A DNA stretch of 14,233 nucleotides from an uncultured Eubacteriales bacterium (lineage in GTDB: Bacteria > Bacillota > Clostridia > Peptostreptococcales > Anaerovoracaceae): positions 1 through 14,233 of the forward strand of contig CACYBO010000108.1 of NCBI GenBank assembly GCA_902772685.1, written 5' to 3'. Each line of letters opens with the position of its first letter. Within the stretch, counting starts at the first letter, position 1. Under the pieces are notes generated by a model that saw nothing but the letters and a program-made list of their open reading frames with translations, searched no databases and was not told the origin of the DNA. A program made the position numbers and the translations under genes. Below are positions 14,122 through 14,233 of the stretch, in pieces.

Positions 14122-14233
14122 TTAATCATCATATCCGGGCGCGTCATCCGGCTTCTTGTAGAAGCTTGGCTTGCCCTTTGCGAGAGTTAAAACGAATGTT
14201 CCGATTACCAGGAACAGGATGAAGATGACGCCG
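14122..14233 (-). CDS. C-terminal end of a probable NSS-family Na+-dependent transporter (MetP-like), 5' part outside the window
   Basis: The last 36 codons of an open frame end at TAA (14122-14124). It encodes a hydrophobic stretch (GVIFILFLVIGTFVLTLA) followed by a polar tail (KGKPSFYKKPDDAPGYDD). This fits the last membrane helix and cytoplasmic tail of a transporter. It lies 15 bp upstream of metS, and MetP normally precedes MetS, so a sodium:neurotransmitter symporter-type MetP is the best guess. The fragment is too short to prove the family. Confidence 0.6.
   Translation of the reverse strand, partial: GVIFILFLVIGTFVLTLAKGKPSFYKKPDDAPGYDD

Overview
The window looks like chromosomal housekeeping DNA from an anaerobic, low-to-mid GC Gram-positive of the class Clostridia (Bacillota). 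This is inferred from the gene set: an adenosylcobalamin-free, short MetH without a reactivation domain; a YlmH-type S4 protein; hydrogenase maturation genes hypC-hypD-hypE; a MetP/MetS-type Na+-dependent amino-acid transporter pair; strong AGGAGG-like ribosome binding sites; and tight leftward gene packing. By eye, base composition is near 50% GC and uniform. I see no insertion sequence, phage gene, CRISPR array, tRNA or rRNA. Genus-level placement is not possible from what I can see.

Layout, left to right; almost everything is on the minus strand. (1) Positions 1-6936 form one leftward run, read from right to left: a HerA/DUF853-type ATPase, metH (cobalamin-dependent methionine synthase), a two-TM zinc-ribbon protein whose ATG directly follows the metH stop, glnA (type I glutamine synthetase), and an MFS transporter cut by the window edge. 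A TATAAT -10 lies upstream of the ATPase gene. (2) Positions 7024-9983 form a second leftward run: GNAT acetyltransferase, ylmH, metF and a YfcE-like phosphodiesterase, ended by a rho-independent terminator at 7024-7055. (3) Positions 10017-10906 hold the only rightward unit, deoC plus a 60-residue membrane protein. It diverges from the GNAT gene across a perfect 16-bp palindrome that carries an extended -10 motif on each strand. (4) Positions 10914-13743 hold a leftward unit ybaK-hypC-hypD-hypE with a recognisable promoter at 13766-13794. (5) Positions 13822-14233 hold the end of a second leftward unit: the C-terminus of a probable NSS-family transporter (MetP-like), metS, and a terminator.

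A methionine / one-carbon theme runs through the window. MetF makes 5-methyl-tetrahydrofolate, MetH uses it to methylate homocysteine, and the MetP/MetS pair would import methionine or alanine. These genes lie in three separate transcription units, and none has a visible SAM (S-box) or T-box leader. The hyp genes build the Fe(CN)2CO centre of [NiFe]-hydrogenases, but neither a hydrogenase nor hypA, hypB or hypF is present here. Nothing in the window amounts to a clearly new biological system. The points most worth a second look are the symmetrical divergent promoter at 9983-9998 with a possibly leaderless GNAT mRNA, the MetH without its reactivation domain next to an ATPase and a zinc-ribbon protein, and the isolated ybaK-hypCDE unit.
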